DNA of 21,782 nucleotides from Neisseriales bacterium (lineage in GTDB: Bacteria > Pseudomonadota > Gammaproteobacteria > Burkholderiales > UBA11063): contig SSGY01000144.1 in the NCBI GenBank assembly GCA_008017145.1, positions 1 to 21,782 on the forward strand, written 5' to 3'. The notes below the pieces were generated by a model. The model saw nothing but the letters and a program-made list of their open reading frames with translations, made no database searches and was not told where the DNA came from. The translations under genes and the position numbers were made by a program. Shown here piece by piece: positions 1 to 8,261 of the stretch (position 1 is the stretch's first letter; each line of letters begins with the position of its first letter).

Positions 1-501
1 AACGCAAATGGAACTGCTGCTGGAAGCTTAGTTTGTGCTGATGGTAGCCTTGCACCAAGTAGTGGTGCAACTAATACCAGTTGTAATGCACATGGCGGCT
101 ATATTTCTGTATTTACTAGCAGTGGTGGTTATAACGCTAATGGTGTCACAGATGCAATGTTAAATAATTTACAACCTGGTGATTTGTTATTTATTGCCGG
201 ATTAGCTTACGATTATACAACTACAGCAATTAACCCACAAGTTACTCATGTGATCGTTTGGACTGGGCAAAAAATTGGCTCGAGTTCATTGATTAGTGAA
301 AGTATGATTGCTCCTGAGACGGACATTGATAGCTGGGGTTACCATAATGGTGAGTGTGATGGTAATTTCTGGAGTGCCGCTAATAATACTGGTAATTGGA
401 TTATATCTGATAGCCATTACCAAGGACCTGATTTCCGTGCCTTTACCAGTTGTTTCTATCGCAATCAGGTATGGGGAGTCCGTCGAGTGCTTCAGAATTA
501 G
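1..501 (+). CDS. NlpC/P60-like cysteine peptidase, C-terminal part (5' end outside window)
   Basis: The frame is open from base 1, so the gene starts upstream; the first internal ATG (157) is not a credible start because the frame before it is open and protein-like. The visible part has the second half of an NlpC/P60 fold: an LQPGDLLF strand, then a VTHVIVW strand carrying the presumed catalytic His, then a SDSH-containing segment and a terminal VWGVRRVL, matching the typical 'RRVL' ending. The catalytic Cys would lie before the window. Family members cleave peptide cross-links of peptidoglycan or related amide bonds, usually outside the cytoplasm. The upstream part is rich in Ser, Gly, Asn and Thr, as in exported proteins. 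Family assignment is by motif only; a related amidase is possible. Confidence 0.6.
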   Translation, partial: NANGTAAGSLVCADGSLAPSSGATNTSCNAHGGYISVFTSSGGYNANGVTDAMLNNLQPGDLLFIAGLAYDYTTTAINPQVTHVIVWTGQKIGSSSLISESMIAPETDIDSWGYHNGECDGNFWSAANNTGNWIISDSHYQGPDFRAFTSCFYRNQVWGVRRVLQN

Positions 502-525
502 CTATATGTATGTATTGACATAGAG

Positions 526-550
526 GGCGCGTGATAAAACGCGCCTTTTT
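526..550 (+). terminator. Rho-independent terminator
   Basis: A perfect 6-bp GC-only stem (GGCGCG/CGCGCC) with an 8-nt loop is followed directly by five T. It lies 24 bases after the stop of the peptidase gene and insulates it from selO. Confidence 0.9.
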
Positions 551-571
551 CATATCAACATGGTAATGGTT

Positions 572-580
572 TGCTATAAT
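572..580 (+). promoter_or_regulatory. Extended -10 promoter for selO-msrBA
   Basis: TGCTATAAT is a perfect extended -10 element (TGN-TATAAT), 44 bases before the selO ATG and just after the preceding terminator. No good -35 is seen at the usual distance, which is tolerated by extended -10 promoters. Confidence 0.6.
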
Positions 581-624
581 ACATTACTTAAATACTCAAC
601 TATTATAAAGTTATAGCTTCTGAT

Positions 625-2064
625 ATGAAAATTAACCTTAATCCTCAATTTGCTAAGCTTGGTGAAACTTATTTCAGTTTTGTACAACCAACACCATTGC
701 TTACAAACCCACACCTACTCCATGTTAACTCGCGGCTATTAAACGATCTTGAGTTGGATTTTTCCGCCGTAGAGTTAACGAATATCCTAAGTGGTAAGGA
801 AGTAATTACAGAATATCAAGCATTATCTTCGGTATATATGGGGCACCAGTTTGGCGTTCCTGTACCACGTCTAGGTGATGGTCGGGCAATACTAATCGCG
901 GAACATCAAACCAGCAAAGTAGAAAACTGGGAGCTACAATTAAAAGGCGCAGGTCAAACACCATATTCGCGGATGGGTGATGGTCGGGCAGTGCTTCGTT
1001 CTTCTATTCGAGAGTATCTGGCATCACATGCAATGGATAAACTAGGCATACCTACTACCTTGGCTGGAGCAATTTTGCATAGTCACGATCCCATTTTTCG
1101 CGAAGAAGTTGAGACGGCAGCAGTAGTTTTACGTGTGGCGCCAAGCTTTATTCGGTTTGGACACTTTGAGTATTTTGCTCGCCAGAAACAAACTAAGCAA
1201 TTAGAAACTTTAGTACAGTTTGTTTGTAGAAATTATTACCCTGAAATTAACTTATTTGATTCCGATTATATTGTTCTATTTCTAGAGGAAGTTGTTAAGC
1301 GAACTGCCGAAATGATCGCTCATTGGCAAAGCATTGGTTTTGTGCATGGGGTAATGAATAGTGATAATATGTCAATTTTAGGGTTAACCATTGATTATGG
1401 TCCATTTTCATTTATGGATAAATTTAATCCTGAGCAAATTTTTAATCATTCCGATAGTGAAGGGCGTTATACTTATGCCAAACAACCATATATAGGCTGG
1501 TGGAATTTATATCGTCTAGCCGAAGCGTTAAGCTCCATATATGCAGAAACTGATAATCTCGAACAAGCACTTAGCAAATACTCTGATTTTTATAATCAGA
1601 AATATACCTCATTAATGGCAGCAAAGCTTGGGTTAAGTGAGTTTACAGATGAAGATGGAAAACTTTTGGACGAGTTATTGCAAATTATGCAGCAAGAACA
1701 AATTGATTGGACTTATTTTTGGCGGCAACTTAGCTATGGTTTAACTGGACAGCAGCAATTACAACGTGATTATCCTTCATTGGCTTTGCTAAATTGGTGT
1801 CGCCGCTTAGAGAAACGTTATCAGCAACAACAGTTAACTCCTGAAGCGAGGCAAGAAATTATGCTGGGTAGCAATCCTGCCTTAATTTTACGTAATCATC
1901 TGCTGCAAGTCGCAATTGAGCGTGCTAAAATTGGTGATTACAGCGAAGTTAATCGTTTGTTCGATGCGCTTAACAATCCATTTACAGAATCTGCTATTTA
2001 TCGGGAATACTATCAAGCAGCGCCGAGTGATGCTGCAAAAATTATCTTAAGTTGCTCTTCTTAG
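625..2064 (+). CDS. selO: Protein adenylyltransferase SelO (YdiU family)
   Basis: SelO is a pseudokinase-fold enzyme that moves AMP from ATP to Ser, Thr or Tyr of target proteins and is linked to redox homeostasis. The 479 aa match the family's usual length. Visible family blocks are MGHQFG (around residue 73), the nucleotide-binding LKGAGQTPYSRMGDGRA block (from about 106), and the active-site stretch MNSDNMSILGLTIDYGP, where D247 matches the catalytic-base position and D257 the metal ligand. The protein ends C-S-S with Cys477 third from the end, exactly where selenoprotein O homologues carry selenocysteine. The Shine-Dalgarno before 625 is weak, but the start fits the family N terminus. The fused Msr gene begins 32 bases after the stop, so both are probably one transcript. 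A redox-controlled link between the two is an inference. Confidence 0.95.
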   Translation: MKINLNPQFAKLGETYFSFVQPTPLLTNPHLLHVNSRLLNDLELDFSAVELTNILSGKEVITEYQALSSVYMGHQFGVPVPRLGDGRAILIAEHQTSKVENWELQLKGAGQTPYSRMGDGRAVLRSSIREYLASHAMDKLGIPTTLAGAILHSHDPIFREEVETAAVVLRVAPSFIRFGHFEYFARQKQTKQLETLVQFVCRNYYPEINLFDSDYIVLFLEEVVKRTAEMIAHWQSIGFVHGVMNSDNMSILGLTIDYGPFSFMDKFNPEQIFNHSDSEGRYTYAKQPYIGWWNLYRLAEALSSIYAETDNLEQALSKYSDFYNQKYTSLMAAKLGLSEFTDEDGKLLDELLQIMQQEQIDWTYFWRQLSYGLTGQQQLQRDYPSLALLNWCRRLEKRYQQQQLTPEARQEIMLGSNPALILRNHLLQVAIERAKIGDYSEVNRLFDALNNPFTESAIYREYYQAAPSDAAKIILSCSS

Positions 2065-2096
2065 CATCTGAAATATCTCATAGAGGAAAAATAATC

Positions 2097-2951
2097 ATGT
2101 TAAAAACTTCAAGTTTAACACCACTACAACACGCGATTATTATTAATAAATCAACTGAACATCCATTTAGCGGTGAATATATGGATAATGATCAAATGGG
2201 AACTTATTTATGCCGTAATTGTGGCTTAGCATTATTCCGTGCCAGTAGCAAATTTCATTCTGCTTGTGGCTGGCCTAGCTTTGATGGTGAAATTGATGGG
2301 GCGGTAAAGTCATTACCAGATGCCGACGGTAGAAGAACTGAGATTATTTGCTCACGTTGTGCTGGGCATTTGGGTCATGTATTTCATGGTGAACAATTCA
2401 CCGCCAAAAATACCCGTCATTGTGTCAACTCAGCATCGTTAGATTTTGTTGCTGATACTCAAGTTGTTGATAGTGAGGAAATTATTTTAGCTGCCGGATG
2501 CTTTTGGGGCGTGGAGTATTATTTGCAGAAATTATCAGGAGTTTTATTAACTCAGGTTGGTTATTGCGGTGGGCATAAATTAAATCCAACTTATCAGGAA
2601 GTGTGCACTAAAACCACCGGGCACTTGGAAGTAGTGCGTGTAGTATTTGATCCGACACGAATAAACCTTGAGCAAATTCTTAAATGCTTTTTTGAAATTC
2701 ACGATCCAGAGCAACAGGATGGTCAAGGTCCGGATATTGGCAATCAATATTTAAGCGCTATTTTTTATTACAACGAGGAACAGAAAACTGTTGCAGAAAA
2801 ATTAATAGCAAAGCTTATTGAGCTGGGTTATCAGCCTGCAACTAAACTATTAGCGATGGCTCCATTTTGGATTGCCGAAGAATATCATCGTGATTATTAT
2901 GATCATAAGGGAACTTTGCCGTATTGTCATGGTTATACCAAGCGGTTTTAA
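2097..2951 (+). CDS. msrBA: Fused peptide-methionine sulfoxide reductase MsrB-MsrA
   Basis: This 284-aa bifunctional enzyme repairs oxidised methionine: MsrB reduces the R form and MsrA the S form. The MsrB domain (about 8-125) has zinc ligands C39/C42 and C85/C88, the CGWPSF motif and catalytic C109 in RHCVNSASL. The MsrA domain (about 128-284) has catalytic C135 in GCFWG, the YCGGH and NPTYQEV motifs, and a candidate resolving C277 near the C terminus. The order is B then A, the reverse of the common MsrA-MsrB fusion, and no thioredoxin domain or signal peptide is present, so it should be cytoplasmic. The ATG at 2097 is chosen because GAGGA lies 9 bases before it and the MsrB domain starts soon after; an in-frame ATG at 2052 overlaps the selO end and adds unrelated residues. 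Probably co-transcribed with selO. Confidence 0.93.
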   Translation: MLKTSSLTPLQHAIIINKSTEHPFSGEYMDNDQMGTYLCRNCGLALFRASSKFHSACGWPSFDGEIDGAVKSLPDADGRRTEIICSRCAGHLGHVFHGEQFTAKNTRHCVNSASLDFVADTQVVDSEEIILAAGCFWGVEYYLQKLSGVLLTQVGYCGGHKLNPTYQEVCTKTTGHLEVVRVVFDPTRINLEQILKCFFEIHDPEQQDGQGPDIGNQYLSAIFYYNEEQKTVAEKLIAKLIELGYQPATKLLAMAPFWIAEEYHRDYYDHKGTLPYCHGYTKRF

Positions 2952-3046
2952 TTTCTATGAGCCTGCGTGAGTTAGTGTGAGCTTATAATACATTGATTTA
3001 TAAAGGTATAAATGGTAGTTGCAAAATTCTACAGCAAATAATAACT

Positions 3047-3065
3047 CATCAAAACGCATCAAAAC
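3047..3065 (+). repeat. Two 9-bp direct repeats upstream of the integrase
   Basis: CATCAAAAC occurs twice with one base between (3047-3055 and 3057-3065), a 10-bp period that places both copies on the same face of the helix. It lies just before the 32-bp palindrome. Such short repeats near an integrase gene can be arm-type binding sites for integrase or sites for a directionality factor; this role is inferred. Confidence 0.4.
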
Positions 3066-3067
3066 TC

Positions 3068-3099
3068 AAATAAACACGTGTTTAAACACGTGTTTATTT
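3068..3099. repeat. 32-bp perfect palindrome (double AAACACGTGTTT)
   Basis: The 32 bases form a perfect palindrome that is also a tandem duplication of the 12-bp palindrome AAACACGTGTTT (3072-3083 and 3084-3095). A T run follows (to 3103). It lies 43 bases before the integrase ATG and after msrBA. As RNA it could act as a terminator in either direction; as DNA it could be a site for two dimers of a regulator or part of the recombination site. Sequence alone does not decide. Confidence 0.8.
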
Positions 3100-3141
3100 T
3101 TTTATGATATTATTACGTTATTAATAAATAAGGTAATAAAA

Positions 3142-4407
3142 ATGACGACGAATAAACTTACCAACTCAGTAATCAAAAATGAATTTTTAAATAAGCCACA
3201 AGACAAAATAAGGCTTTATAAAGTACCAGCTGTTAAAAATTTATATCTCAAAGTATCACAGAAGGGGCTATGTTCTTTTATCTTTAGATATCTAGATAAG
3301 AATACAAATAAAGAAACTACTATCATTCTTGGCTATTTTCCAAGTATGGCAATTGATGAGGCTAAGGCTAAGGCTATAAATATGCAATCAGAAAGAGATT
3401 CGGGGGAGGTTAATCCTAATTTGATAAAAAAGGTTGAATCTAACAAGAAAAAATATATAAATGATTTGCTTGATGAATATGTAAATAGTAAGGTTTTAAA
3501 ATTTAAGCCAAAAACCCAACCAACGCAATTACATTCTGTTAAGCAAATTAGAGATGCACTTGGCGCTTTTCCAATTACTATTTTAACAGCAGAAATTATT
3601 AAAACTAGGTTATTGGATGGTTTTGAAAAAAGGGAGTGTTTTGCTCAAGCACGAAGACTAAAGTTAATCATGAATTGGATTATGAACTATGCTGAAGAAC
3701 ATGAATATGTTACTAAAAATCCTGTGAAGTTAATTAAAGAGGTATATTGGACACCTGAACATGCTCTAAAGAATAATAATTATCTAGATGAAGATAAATT
3801 AAAGCCATTATTAAAATCAATTTACTCAGATAATATTCCGAATAGAGTTAAGTATCAATTGCATCTGCTTTTGCTGTTGGGAATTAGAAGGGGTGAGTTT
3901 TTGAATTTGAAATTTGAAGATATTATCACGGATAAATCAACCAATCAGATGTGTATTAATATTAATCAGACTAAGGTAAATAGTATAAATGTACTACCAT
4001 TATCTAAACAAGCCATCTTGTTATTGAATAAATTAAAAACTCATTCAAAAAATGGATACGTTGTGGTTACAGCTAAAGGTATATCGCCAAAATCTGAAAA
4101 TTATTTTATTGATTTTTTAAATGAAATGTCAATTAATCTTGGTCAGTCTATTGAGAATAGGGTGACGCCACATGATTTTCGACGTGCCTTTGTAAATATA
4201 GCTAATGAGAGTGAGAAATTTTTACCACATGTAATAGAACTATGTGTTGGCCATGAGATCAGGTCTAAAGTCAGTAAACACTATTCTGTTAAACCAAGAT
4301 ACATTGAGTCAAAATATGGCGTGTTCAAATGGTGGGGAGATTTTGTCGATGAGTGTTTGGTAGACTTAGGTTTCAATTTAGAAAATATTTATAACTTAGA
4401 TTGCTAA
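3142..4407 (+). CDS. int: Tyrosine recombinase / phage-type integrase (DUF4102 arm domain)
   Basis: This 421-aa site-specific recombinase catalyses integration and probably excision of the element. An N-terminal arm-binding domain of the DUF4102 type spans about 15-95 (LYLKVSQKG, FIFRYLD, ILGYFPSMAIDEAKAKA). A core-binding domain follows (about 105-205), then the catalytic domain with R249 (GIRRGE), H344 and R347 (HDFRR), H371 (VGHE) and nucleophile Y381 (SKHYSV). All key residues are present, so it should be active. The ATG at 3142 is chosen because AAGG lies just upstream and the DUF4102 domain starts right after; an in-frame ATG at 3019 would run through the palindrome and add low-complexity residues. 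No tRNA gene lies beside it, so the attachment site is not obvious. The gene is AT-rich like the genes downstream and unlike selO-msrBA. Confidence 0.93.
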   Translation: MTTNKLTNSVIKNEFLNKPQDKIRLYKVPAVKNLYLKVSQKGLCSFIFRYLDKNTNKETTIILGYFPSMAIDEAKAKAINMQSERDSGEVNPNLIKKVESNKKKYINDLLDEYVNSKVLKFKPKTQPTQLHSVKQIRDALGAFPITILTAEIIKTRLLDGFEKRECFAQARRLKLIMNWIMNYAEEHEYVTKNPVKLIKEVYWTPEHALKNNNYLDEDKLKPLLKSIYSDNIPNRVKYQLHLLLLLGIRRGEFLNLKFEDIITDKSTNQMCININQTKVNSINVLPLSKQAILLLNKLKTHSKNGYVVVTAKGISPKSENYFIDFLNEMSINLGQSIENRVTPHDFRRAFVNIANESEKFLPHVIELCVGHEIRSKVSKHYSVKPRYIESKYGVFKWWGDFVDECLVDLGFNLENIYNLDC

Positions 4408-4418
4408 TTATATAGATT

Positions 4419-6359
4419 ATGTTGAAAGGAAAGAAATTGAGTAAAAAAATTATTATGCCTTCATTTGATGAGAGATATAAAGAATTCATAACAAGAGATG
4501 AAAATCGTTCATCTTTTTATTATAGTTTTGATTTTTATCTTCTAGAAAACTCTATTAATAGAAACAAAGTTGAGTTTAGTCACGATTTTTCTCGTTTTGC
4601 ATACCTTATCTTGCAAACAGATTATCTTGACAAGGGCTTTAAAGAACATCATATAAGGATTCTAATTAATAATTTAAGATTATTTAACGAAAGAAATGAG
4701 TTAGTTTCATTTAAATATGATGATAGCTATTTTTTTGATAGAAGACGGCTTTATGATAAATACTTAAGAACCAAAAAAATGAATATTTTTCAACAGGCTA
4801 TTATTGATGAAATAAATCTTTTTGATGCAGCGGAAAATCATTTTGTTTACGATATTAGAATTGAAGAGTATTTTAGTTCAATCAAGCAAATACAAATATT
4901 GAAGACACAATTTATAAAAATAATGGAGTATATTTTAAATAATTTTGATTCAAACAATAAAGTTTGTTTTGATGATTTTTCAAACACTGTTTTACATGTA
5001 AAAAAAAATTCTGAGTTGGATTACTTAGCAGATAATTTTGATAAGAGTACTAAATATAAAAAGATAGCTGATATTAGTAATAATAGAATGAGTATTTTTG
5101 TAATAAAAAAAATAAAAGATTATTATTCAACATGTGAAGAAAAATATCTTTTAACTGATGTTAACAATACTTATAGTTTGGAAGAATACCAAGAAGCCAA
5201 ATATTTAAAAATTAAAATAGATATCCTGAATAAAATAATAAACATTTATGAAGAAGAGTTTACTGATAGGATGCCAATTTGTGATAAGAAGAATGAAGGA
5301 AAAGTAAAAAATAAGCTATTTTTTGAATTAAATAGTGAAATATTTAATGCGTTTAATGTAATAAAGATTTATGATGATGTTCCAAATATTAATGCTTTTA
5401 GCCAATCTCGGCTTAAGGGGAAAGCTTTTTATGGTAATTTCAATTTAGAGGAATTTGTAAGCTCACGATTTGGAGAAGGATTATATTTGGTTAACAATAG
5501 AATATTACAACTTGAAAATAAAATAATTTATGAAATTTGTACATTAGATGATGAATCAAAAAGTGATTTATTATCAGTTTATAATATGAAAGAAAAAAAA
5601 CATAATGCAGTTTTGATTGATGAGGAATTAGCTAGATGTTTGCCAAATAATATATTTGTAATAAATAGTGCATCATATGTATTAGCTCTAGTCGAAGTAT
5701 TATACGAACTTTTTAATATTCAAGATACGGAAGTTGTTGATGGAAAAAATTTTATTCTTTCAAAAATTTATCTGATATATCTATACATAAACTATTCAAC
5801 TGATACACTAAGTTCGATAAGAACTAATAAAAAAAATGCAGCTACTAATTTTATTAATAACACTTTAGTTGAAATTATATTCGAAGATAAATTAAAGCTA
5901 ATAAAAAGTTTGAATCGTTCTGAAAATGAACTATTTATTTTTACTATTAATGTGTTAAGAGAGCTATTTATTAATGCTAAGTCACTGGTTTTTTATTCAA
6001 ATATAATGGTTGGTGAGATGAAGAAATGTATGTCGTTTGACGAACGCAAATTACTTGATGTCTCCATGGGTGATGAGTGCATTAATAATGATTTTATTTC
6101 CTATATTCAAATGTTAACGTCTCAAGGTAAAGATAGAACAGAGCTACCAATTGATAGACTGTCTGGTTTCAACAAAAAAGAAATCGTAAAAAAGATCAAG
6201 AAATTAATAAACGATAGAGGATTTATTCTTTTATACGAAAAAAATGAACCAATTTCACCCGATTATTCTGAAGAATTATTCACTGAAAATATCTATTTAA
6301 AATTCAATTTGAATACTGATAAAGAACGTTTACGGTATAAATTTATGTTAAATATTTAA
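4419..6359 (+). CDS. Large protein of unknown function, directly downstream of the integrase
   Basis: I do not recognise a family. The 646-aa product is rich in Lys, Asn, Ile and acidic residues and appears mostly helical. It has no signal peptide, clear membrane segment, Walker motif or Cys-based metal site. It follows the integrase by 11 bases and is closed by a strong terminator, so it is transcribed with the integrase and separately from the replication genes. The start is uncertain: ATG 4419 has no ribosome site, whereas an in-frame TTG at 4437 has GAAAGGA 7 bases before it and is the better supported start; ATG 4455 is a third option. A position between integrase and the regulator/replication block is typical of cargo in small integrative elements, including phage-defence genes, but nothing in the sequence proves such a role. 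Confidence 0.8.
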   Translation: MLKGKKLSKKIIMPSFDERYKEFITRDENRSSFYYSFDFYLLENSINRNKVEFSHDFSRFAYLILQTDYLDKGFKEHHIRILINNLRLFNERNELVSFKYDDSYFFDRRRLYDKYLRTKKMNIFQQAIIDEINLFDAAENHFVYDIRIEEYFSSIKQIQILKTQFIKIMEYILNNFDSNNKVCFDDFSNTVLHVKKNSELDYLADNFDKSTKYKKIADISNNRMSIFVIKKIKDYYSTCEEKYLLTDVNNTYSLEEYQEAKYLKIKIDILNKIINIYEEEFTDRMPICDKKNEGKVKNKLFFELNSEIFNAFNVIKIYDDVPNINAFSQSRLKGKAFYGNFNLEEFVSSRFGEGLYLVNNRILQLENKIIYEICTLDDESKSDLLSVYNMKEKKHNAVLIDEELARCLPNNIFVINSASYVLALVEVLYELFNIQDTEVVDGKNFILSKIYLIYLYINYSTDTLSSIRTNKKNAATNFINNTLVEIIFEDKLKLIKSLNRSENELFIFTINVLRELFINAKSLVFYSNIMVGEMKKCMSFDERKLLDVSMGDECINNDFISYIQMLTSQGKDRTELPIDRLSGFNKKEIVKKIKKLINDRGFILLYEKNEPISPDYSEELFTENIYLKFNLNTDKERLRYKFMLNI

Positions 6360-6390
6360 CTACAGTTTTATTTATTATCTCAAACCGTTG

Positions 6391-6427
6391 AAAAATCACT
6401 CTGGTAATTAAACCGAGTGATTTTTTT
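6391..6427 (+). terminator. Rho-independent terminator after the 646-aa gene
   Basis: A perfect 11-bp stem (6391-6401 with 6415-6425), capped by a further GGT/ACC pairing, runs into a stretch of seven T. It ends the integrase transcript and separates it from the alpA-replication operon. Confidence 0.88.
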
Positions 6428-6581
6428 ATTCAGATCATTGCTAATGTTCATATATTTATCACTATAAAATCTTATGAAGAAAACGGAGATACACTCTGTA
6501 CCGTTAATAACTTAATTTTGATTAATTTATTAATATTCATTCTGCGCGCAAATAAACTCAAATTATTTTAAGGAATGCAAA

Positions 6582-6797
6582 ATGAGTATTGAAATATTAA
6601 AATCCATGTCACAAAAAGAAGCCGCAATTTATTTAAAGATTTGTCCAAATACTATTCGCAAAATTGAGCGCTGTGGCAATTTTCCTCCCCGCCATTACGT
6701 TACGCCAAGTTTATTTTATTATGATAAGCAAGAGCTTGATAAATGGTTTGCGAGCGGTGGAATTAAACAATATGGAGATTTAGATGAAAATAAATAA
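6582..6797 (+). CDS. AlpA-family / MerR-like helix-turn-helix regulator (excisionase-like)
   Basis: The 71-aa protein has a winged-helix, MerR/AlpA-type DNA-binding domain across nearly its whole length: SQKEAAIYLKICPNTIRKIERCGNFPPR is the helix-turn-helix and first wing, and FYYDKQELDKWFASG is the closing helix. In P4-like elements such proteins activate the integrase or act as directionality factors for excision. AAGGA lies 8 bases before the ATG. Its last 14 bases overlap the start of the helicase gene, so translation is coupled and it heads the replication operon. The regulatory target is inferred; the 32-bp palindrome before the integrase and the GGTAACC repeats are candidate sites. Confidence 0.85.
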   Translation: MSIEILKSMSQKEAAIYLKICPNTIRKIERCGNFPPRHYVTPSLFYYDKQELDKWFASGGIKQYGDLDENK

Positions 6798-8193
6798 TAT
6801 CCTAGATCAAATTGTACATAATATAGTGATAGCTGACTTCTTGCCCACTTATGCAAGTCTAGGAATTGATATCGAGAGTTCTATTAATCCAAAGACTGGT
6901 GAGATAGCAGTTAGTAATGATATTGAAGCCGTTGCAGTTGCTAAACTTATTATTCAACATATTTGTGCGGCTGGTTTTAAAGTTGGTAAAGATGCTGCTA
7001 GCATCTATTTCTTTGATGGTTCAAAATGGGTAAACATTTCAACTGGTCATTGGAATGAGTTTGTTAAAAATTGCGCAGTAAAATTAAAAACAAATTTTGC
7101 TAAATATTTAACTGCAAAATTTCAAATTTTATTACAGCAAACAATTTTAGTCATCTTGCCAAACTTATCATTTGATAGGATTAATAGTAAAACTATTAAA
7201 ATAAATTTTGTAAATGGAACATTACAGATAGTTAACAATCGGGTTGAACTATTGACACATTGTGATGATGATTATTTCACTTATTGTTTACCATATGAAT
7301 ATTCACCGAAAGATAGAGAAGCACCACTTTTCTTTAATTATTTATCACGAGTTCTTCCAGAGGTACAAAGTAGAGAGCTATTGCAAGAGTTATTTGGTTC
7401 GGTACTTGCTAAAGATTTGAATTTAGAATTTTTAGCAATATTTTTAGGTAATGGAGCTAATGGAAAGAGTGTCTTGCATCAAATTGTATTAGCTTTATTT
7501 GGCATCGATAATGTGTCAACTTTATCGTGGAGCCAATTATTTGAACCAACAGAGCTAATTTCATTCGAAGGAAAGTTGCTAAATTATGGTAGTGAAATAA
7601 GCTTGTCAAAAAATACAAATTTGGATTTGATTAAGAAGTTATGTAGTAGAGAACACGTAACAATAAGAAAAAGGTATCAACAATCTAGTCATACAACAAA
7701 TTATGGGCGAATGTTTTTTAATGCAAACAAACTTCCTGTTGTTTCAGACTCATTTTTTTCTTTTATGAGACGTTTACAACTAGTTATTTTTGATCAAACA
7801 ATTGATCCACAAGAGCGTGATATTAATTTGGCTAATAATATCATTCAAACAGAGTTAACAGCAATTATAAATTGGGTGATTGAAGGTGCAATACGAATTT
7901 CTAAACAGATGAAATTTACTGAATCAATAAAATCAAAGCAAATACTCGATAGTTACTGTGTAGAACAATGTACTGTCGCAATATTTATCAATGAATATTT
8001 ATTAGTACCATCCCAGACCCGCAAGAGGTTATTAAATGAAGTGTTTAATTTATATGTTGGGTTTTGTAATGAGCGTAAGTATCGTTGCGTCCATTACTCT
8101 GAATTTAGCTCCCGCCTAAGACAAAATAGCTTTGAGATTAGAAAGTCAAATCAAAATAAGACATTTGTGTTTGCCGAAGGGTTTTCAACTTAA
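6784..8193 (+). CDS. P4/D5-family replicative helicase (phage/plasmid primase C-terminal type)
   Basis: This 469-aa protein matches the helicase part of P4-type primase-helicases. A D5_N-like region is seen from about 130 to 215 (FVNGTLQIVNN, LPYEYSP, LQELFGSVLAKDL). A superfamily 3 helicase core follows: Walker A GNGANGKS at 222-229, the acidic YGSEIS segment, a sensor-1 Asn in FFNANKLP, and R329/R330 as candidate arginine finger. The C-terminal part (about 390-469) resembles the origin-binding or Pox_D5-type winged region. It lacks the Toprim primase domain, which is supplied by the next gene. GGAG lies just before the ATG, inside the upstream regulator gene. Its job is probably to unwind and help replicate the excised element. 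Confidence 0.88.
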   Translation: MKINNILDQIVHNIVIADFLPTYASLGIDIESSINPKTGEIAVSNDIEAVAVAKLIIQHICAAGFKVGKDAASIYFFDGSKWVNISTGHWNEFVKNCAVKLKTNFAKYLTAKFQILLQQTILVILPNLSFDRINSKTIKINFVNGTLQIVNNRVELLTHCDDDYFTYCLPYEYSPKDREAPLFFNYLSRVLPEVQSRELLQELFGSVLAKDLNLEFLAIFLGNGANGKSVLHQIVLALFGIDNVSTLSWSQLFEPTELISFEGKLLNYGSEISLSKNTNLDLIKKLCSREHVTIRKRYQQSSHTTNYGRMFFNANKLPVVSDSFFSFMRRLQLVIFDQTIDPQERDINLANNIIQTELTAIINWVIEGAIRISKQMKFTESIKSKQILDSYCVEQCTVAIFINEYLLVPSQTRKRLLNEVFNLYVGFCNERKYRCVHYSEFSSRLRQNSFEIRKSNQNKTFVFAEGFST

Positions 8194-8194
8194 C

Positions 8195-8212
8195 TGGTAA
8201 CTTGGGTAACCA
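8195..8212 (+). promoter_or_regulatory. Tandem GGTAAC repeats before the Toprim gene (candidate operator)
   Basis: GGTAAC (8196-8201) and GGTAACC (8205-8211) are direct repeats 9 bases apart, immediately after the helicase stop and 50 bases before the next ATG. The flanking AAAATTAAtAAAAT matches the flank of the related site at 9233-9256, so the same protein probably binds both. The binder is unknown. Confidence 0.5.
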
Positions 8213-8261
8213 AAATTAATAAAATTACTCATATAATAACAATTAATAACGGATATAAATT

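Noticed and set aside
2052..2096. Earlier start of the MsrB-MsrA fusion at 2052
   Set aside because: It overlaps the selO end, adds residues not found in MsrB, and has no ribosome site; 2097 has GAGGA.
3019..3141. N-terminal extension of the integrase from the ATG at 3019
   Set aside because: It would translate the 32-bp palindrome and lacks a ribosome site; ATG 3142 has AAGG upstream and begins directly before the arm-binding domain.
2952..3141. tRNA gene as integration target beside the integrase
   Set aside because: No cloverleaf arms, T-loop or CCA-end pattern could be found.
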